From Pegea sp. RAD2-039 (Eukaryota; Chordata; Thaliacea; Salpida; Salpidae): a DNA stretch of 64,000 bases. Of the stretch, positions 60,001-64,000 are shown in pieces (the stretch's first letter is position 1; each line of letters opens with the position of its first letter). The DNA is taken from NCBI GenBank assembly GCA_034620365.1, contig JAQGEQ010000213.1, positions 62,001-126,000 of the forward strand. The letters run 5' to 3'. The translations under genes and the position numbers were made by a program. The notes beneath the pieces were generated by a model. That model was not told the DNA's origin. It did not search any database and saw only the letters and a program-made list of their open reading frames with translations.

Positions 60001-63000
60001 ATTTCTTCATTCAAATCATCAACATTGCAAAGAAGTTTCTCTCTAGACTCTAGTAACGCTTTTTCGCGTTCTTCATAATCACCTTGGATAGTCTCAATTG
60101 TGTTTTGACTCTCTTCATATAACATCTTTAAACTATCAACTTTGAGCAAAAGTTCTTCACTTTCTTCATTAGCTTTCTTTAATTCATTTTGAGTTTGATT
60201 TAATTCTTCAGTCAAAGCCTCTATGGTAGTTTCCGAAGTCACAGTAGCTACTGCAATATTTTCTCTGAGTTTTTCCAATTCAACTTGATTTTTTTCTTTG
60301 CATTTTTTATTTTCATCCAAATCTTCACTTATTTTTCTTCGATTTTCAATTATTTCATTTTTTTCATTTTCTTTTTCAACTAATTTTTCTTCAAACTCTT
60401 TGATGTATTTTTCTGAAGTCATTTTAATACTGGTAATTTGCAGATTCTTCTGCTCAATAGATTCTTTCATATTGGAAATTTCATTTTCTTTTTCATCCAA
60501 ACAATTTTGAAGATTTTCAATTTTTATTTCAACTGATTTTTGTTTACTTTCCAGATTATTTAATTGAGAATTTTTAACTTTTATTTCTTCAGTCAAATTA
60601 CTTTCTATAATTTTACAATCAGCTATACATTCCTGAAAATGTTTAATTTCTTTTTCTAACTTTTTCAAATCACTTTCTGCTGCTGAAAGTTGTTCGTTTT
60701 TCTCAACTAAACTTTCTTGTAGTCCTACAATCTCTGATCTTCCATCTTCAACCAGATTAAAAGCTTCAACGATCTTCATTTGCTTTTCATTCAGCAGCTT
60801 TTCATATTTGGCCAACTCAACAATTCTCTCATCAATGGTAACTTGTAAATCTTTTAAACATTTATCTTTTTGCTTTAAAGATTTTTGAAGAGATTCACAA
60901 GTAACCTCACTTCGCTGATAAGTTTCTCTGAGAAGAAACACTTGTGAATCTTTATCAACCAGCATCTGTTGAAGAACAACCAAATCCTGTTCTTTTTTCA
61001 ACATCACTTCGTTTGCTGAAGTTACTTCAAAATCTTTCTTTTGTAGCAACTCTTGTAAGTAATTTAATTCTGAATCTTTATTAGACATCAAATTATGAAG
61101 ATGGGTCAGATTTTCTTCTTTTTCAGCCAAACGGTTTTCAAGATTTAAAGAAGAAATTTTCTGAAGATGAATACTTTGTTCAGATGATTCTAACTGGGCG
61201 CGTAGATCTTCAATTTCCTTTTTCTTATTCTTCAAACTATCTTCCAACCTCTGTTTTTCTTCAATTTCTGTTTCATACAAATTTGTCATATGTCCAATTT
61301 CAGTTGTTTTCTTTTCAAGTTGAAACTTTAGATTATTTGCATTTTTTTCACAAATTTGTTGAGCTTCTTCAAGTGATGATATTTCATTCTGTAAACTTTC
61401 TAACGATTCTTTGGTCTTATTCAAAACTTTCAAGTCATGGTCATGAGCGTTTATTGAAGTTTGTAACTCACCTTCTTTCATCTTCAACAACTCAATATTT
61501 TCTAAATTTTTCTTCTTCTCATTTTTGAAAGCTTCTTTTATTGAATTAAATTCATTTTCCTTCAACTCTACAGAAGTTTGAAGAATTTTATTTTCTTCAA
61601 TTTTGTTTTTCACCGTTTCATCTAGCTGTTCAATCTGTAGAGACAGACTTTCAACAACCATCTCTTTTTGCTTAAACTCAGTTTTTTGTTTTTCTAATTC
61701 AATTTGTAAATTGTAAATTTGTTTGTTGTTGTCTTCAACGGTCAATTCTAATTTTTCAACTTTTATCTCCAGTTCATTCGAAGAACTTTTCAATGTCTTC
61801 AAATCATCTTCTTTCTCTTTCAGATCATTTTTCAACAATTCGATTTGTTTACTTTTTTCTACAAGAGAATCCTCAGCACTTTGTGATTCTCTTTCTTGAG
61901 CTTCCAACTCTTTTTGCAAATCTTTCAAATTTATTTTTTCAATTTCATAATTTTCTTGCAAACAAACAAAATCTTTATTTTTTTCCAACAACTTTTCTTC
62001 AAACAATCGATTATTTTCATCAATTTTATTTTGTAGCTTTTCAATTTCATTATTTCTATTTTCACAAACTTCATTCTTCTTTTCTAAATCTTGATCTCTT
62101 TGGATCAAATCCTTATTTAGCTCACTGATTTCATTTTGTTTAATTTGCAAAGTTCCATTTAGAGCTTGAACAGTTAATTTAAACTCTTTGTCGAGATCTT
62201 CAATATCTTCTTCTAATTGACAAATCTTTTCATTTTTACTTTCAACTAAACCTTCGTATTTACTTCCAACTTGACTAAGACGATTTTTCAATTCAGAAAT
62301 CATCTTTATCTGTTCGTCTGAACTTTTTACAAAGTCACATTCTACTCTTTCAGCTTCAGCAACTATATTCTTCAATTTTTCTTTGTATATTTCAACAAAT
62401 CGATAAATTTGTGACAAAATAAACATCAAATCCTCCGACTTTGAACAACTTTCATCATAACCATACAATTGCAAGATCTTATGACATTCTTCTTCAATCA
62501 CTTTCTTATCTTTCAGTGAGTTTTGATAAACTTCAAAAAGATCATTGGCTTCAGATAAGATTTTTGTAATCAAATCATTGATATCTTCATCAGAAGATTG
62601 GATGTTAAGATGATGAAGAACTTTTGATCTTATCTGTGTCATTTCTTTTTCATAAAAATCACACTTTTCACTGAGAAACTTATTTTTGTTGAAAAGTTCT
62701 TGATAGTCACTTTGATGTTGTTGAAGTAACTTTTCTGATGCAGAATTCAAAAGAATCATTTTAGAATCCAAATCACTCAACAACAAGTTCGCATCGCTGC
62801 TCATTGATTGAACTTTTGAATCAAGTTCAGAAATTTTCCAACAAAATTCTTCTTTCATTTTACTAATTTCCAAACTTTTTTCTTTGATCTCTGATCTGGA
62901 CTTCACTTCAACTTGCTCGAGTAAATATTTTTGTTCGTTTAGTTCCATTATCAGCTGGTCTTCATTTAATTTAATTTTTTGAATAACTTCCATAAGAGTT

Positions 63001-64000
63001 TGATTTTGATTTTTTAGCTTTTCGATCTTATCTTTCAAGTTTTTTACTTTCTCCTCATAACCCATCTTCTGATCACAAAGTCGTTGATCAAGTTGAGTGA
63101 TGTACTGTTTATGAAGAGTCTCAATCGAATCATCTTTAACTTTCAATGAATGATTGAAATTACTTTTTACAAATTGTATTTTTTCTTCACAATTTTCTTT
63201 TAATTTTCCTTTTTCTTTTTCAACCGCTTCCATTTCTTTTCTATTTTTTTCAATCAATTTCGTCATTTTTTCTTCGAAATCTTTTAATATTTTATCTTTT
63301 AAACCAATTTCATTTTCAAATTCTCTTTTCAAGTCTTCAATATCAGTTAAATGTTGTCTACGTTCATCATCTAACACATTTTCGAATTCATCAAGTTCAA
63401 ATTGGATATTTTTCAAGTTTGTCATCGCATCTTCTTTACTTTGAACGATTTCAACTTCTTTCTTATCAATTAAGCTTTCTAGTTGTTGAATACATTCTCC
63501 TAGTTCGTTTATCTGATCATTTTTAATATCAAAATTAGCTTTCAACTCAGAATATTGTTGTTGCAGTGATTCAACTAGGCCATCTTTTTCAGTGACCACT
63601 TTTTCCATTTGCCCTAAACTATCTTCTAACTTGATCTTGATCTGTTGCAGACTTTCTACTTCAACAGCTTTACTTTCTGCAACAGTTTTATTGTGAAGTA
63701 ATTGATTTGAAGCTTCAACAACTTCTTGTTTCATTCGTTCACACATTTCTGTGAGTATTTGAACTTTTTTATCCGTATCTTCTAATTGTTTACTTTTTGT
63801 AGCTACTTCATCATACAAATCAGCAGCCTCTTGCTTCAATTTGATGCTTTCATCTTCATTCTTTTCTTGCAATTTTTCATTTTCAATTTTGTATTGATGA
63901 AGTTCACATGAAATATCTTCATTCACTTTTTCTAACTTCTTAACTTCAATTGTCAATCTTTTAACTTCTTCAACTTGTTCAAGCTTACTACTTTGTTCTT
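57031..64000 (-). CDS. Giant coiled-coil protein, C-terminal part (5' end outside window)
   Basis: Minus strand, open at the right edge. Segments are 64000-59953 (a single 4-kb exon), 59901-59754, 59694-59456, 59407-59353, 59298-59035, 58985-58785, 58714-58502, 58449-58190, 58138-58033, 57984-57925, 57868-57834, 57784-57505 and 57216-57031. Together they encode at least 2030 residues. Almost all of it to residue about 1800 of this part is heptad-rich Glu/Lys/Leu coiled coil. After a basic stretch (INKRLRRSLEKIKQKNK) comes a low-complexity Ser/Arg tail (SRKSDSNESIESKSS..TPNVIRRQQ..SSYTSMDTLPLASNSPKDR). This is the build of a golgin, rootlet, centrosomal or kinetochore tether. I see no GRIP domain, motor or kinase, so the family is not assigned. 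The in-frame 51-nt intron (59952-59902) has no stop. Only 192 bp separates its stop from that of the P450. Confidence 0.85.

Noticed and set aside
60298..63444. Several open frames of 70-114 codons on the plus strand opposite the coiled-coil exon
   Set aside because: They are antisense shadows of the Glu/Lys-rich heptads (giving Phe/Leu/Ser-rich translations) without independent features.
1..64000. A coordinated multi-gene system (operon, defence island or biosynthetic cluster)
   Set aside because: Genes are individually spliced, on both strands, and belong to unrelated pathways; no cluster logic is visible beyond tandem paralogues.

Overview
The window is nuclear DNA of an invertebrate animal. 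It is AT-rich, its genes are split by many short GT-AG introns (mostly about 45-60 nt), and it carries several decayed LINE retrotransposons and a tRNA-derived SINE. A homologue of the ciliary dynein chaperone DNAAF9/Shulin and three Fringe genes (Notch pathway) point to a metazoan lineage with motile cilia. I could not fix the phylum from the sequence.

Layout. 1-1270: decayed LINE reverse transcriptase, minus strand. 2114-4222: secreted M14A carboxypeptidase, plus, 11 exons. 4850-5890: second decayed LINE. 6569-9185: PUS7/TruD-type pseudouridine synthase, plus, 12 exons. It converges tail to tail on a 22-exon DNAAF9 homologue (9404-14721, minus), with an 18-bp minisatellite between the two stop codons. 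15290-15559: small lysine-rich ORF. 17780-30645: three tandem duplications, each with one intronless, near-identical Fringe glycosyltransferase gene on the minus strand. 30930-33257: an internally deleted LINE, minus. 34229-38389: topoisomerase 3-beta, plus, 15 exons, with a 20-bp minisatellite of about 26 units in one intron. 39491-43297 (plus) and 44533-47999 (minus): two convergent SLC5-type sodium-solute symporter paralogues with matching exon plans. About 4 kb of gene-poor DNA follows, then another LINE remnant (52230-53377), a CYP2-like cytochrome P450 (54382-56838, plus, 10 exons), and the 3' part of a giant coiled-coil gene (57031-64000, minus) that runs off the right edge.

Exons were assigned by hand. 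In each multi-exon gene the reading phase closes at every junction and the total length fits the family where the family is known. The genes have unrelated roles (digestion, RNA modification, cilia assembly, Notch glycosylation, nucleic-acid topology, solute uptake, oxidation), so this is ordinary genome neighbourhood, not a gene system. The most unusual parts are the intronless Fringe array with diverged promoters and one patch-diverged copy, a carboxypeptidase whose third zinc ligand is Gln instead of His, pieces of symporter 3' DNA copied elsewhere in the window, and short introns that could be retained in frame.
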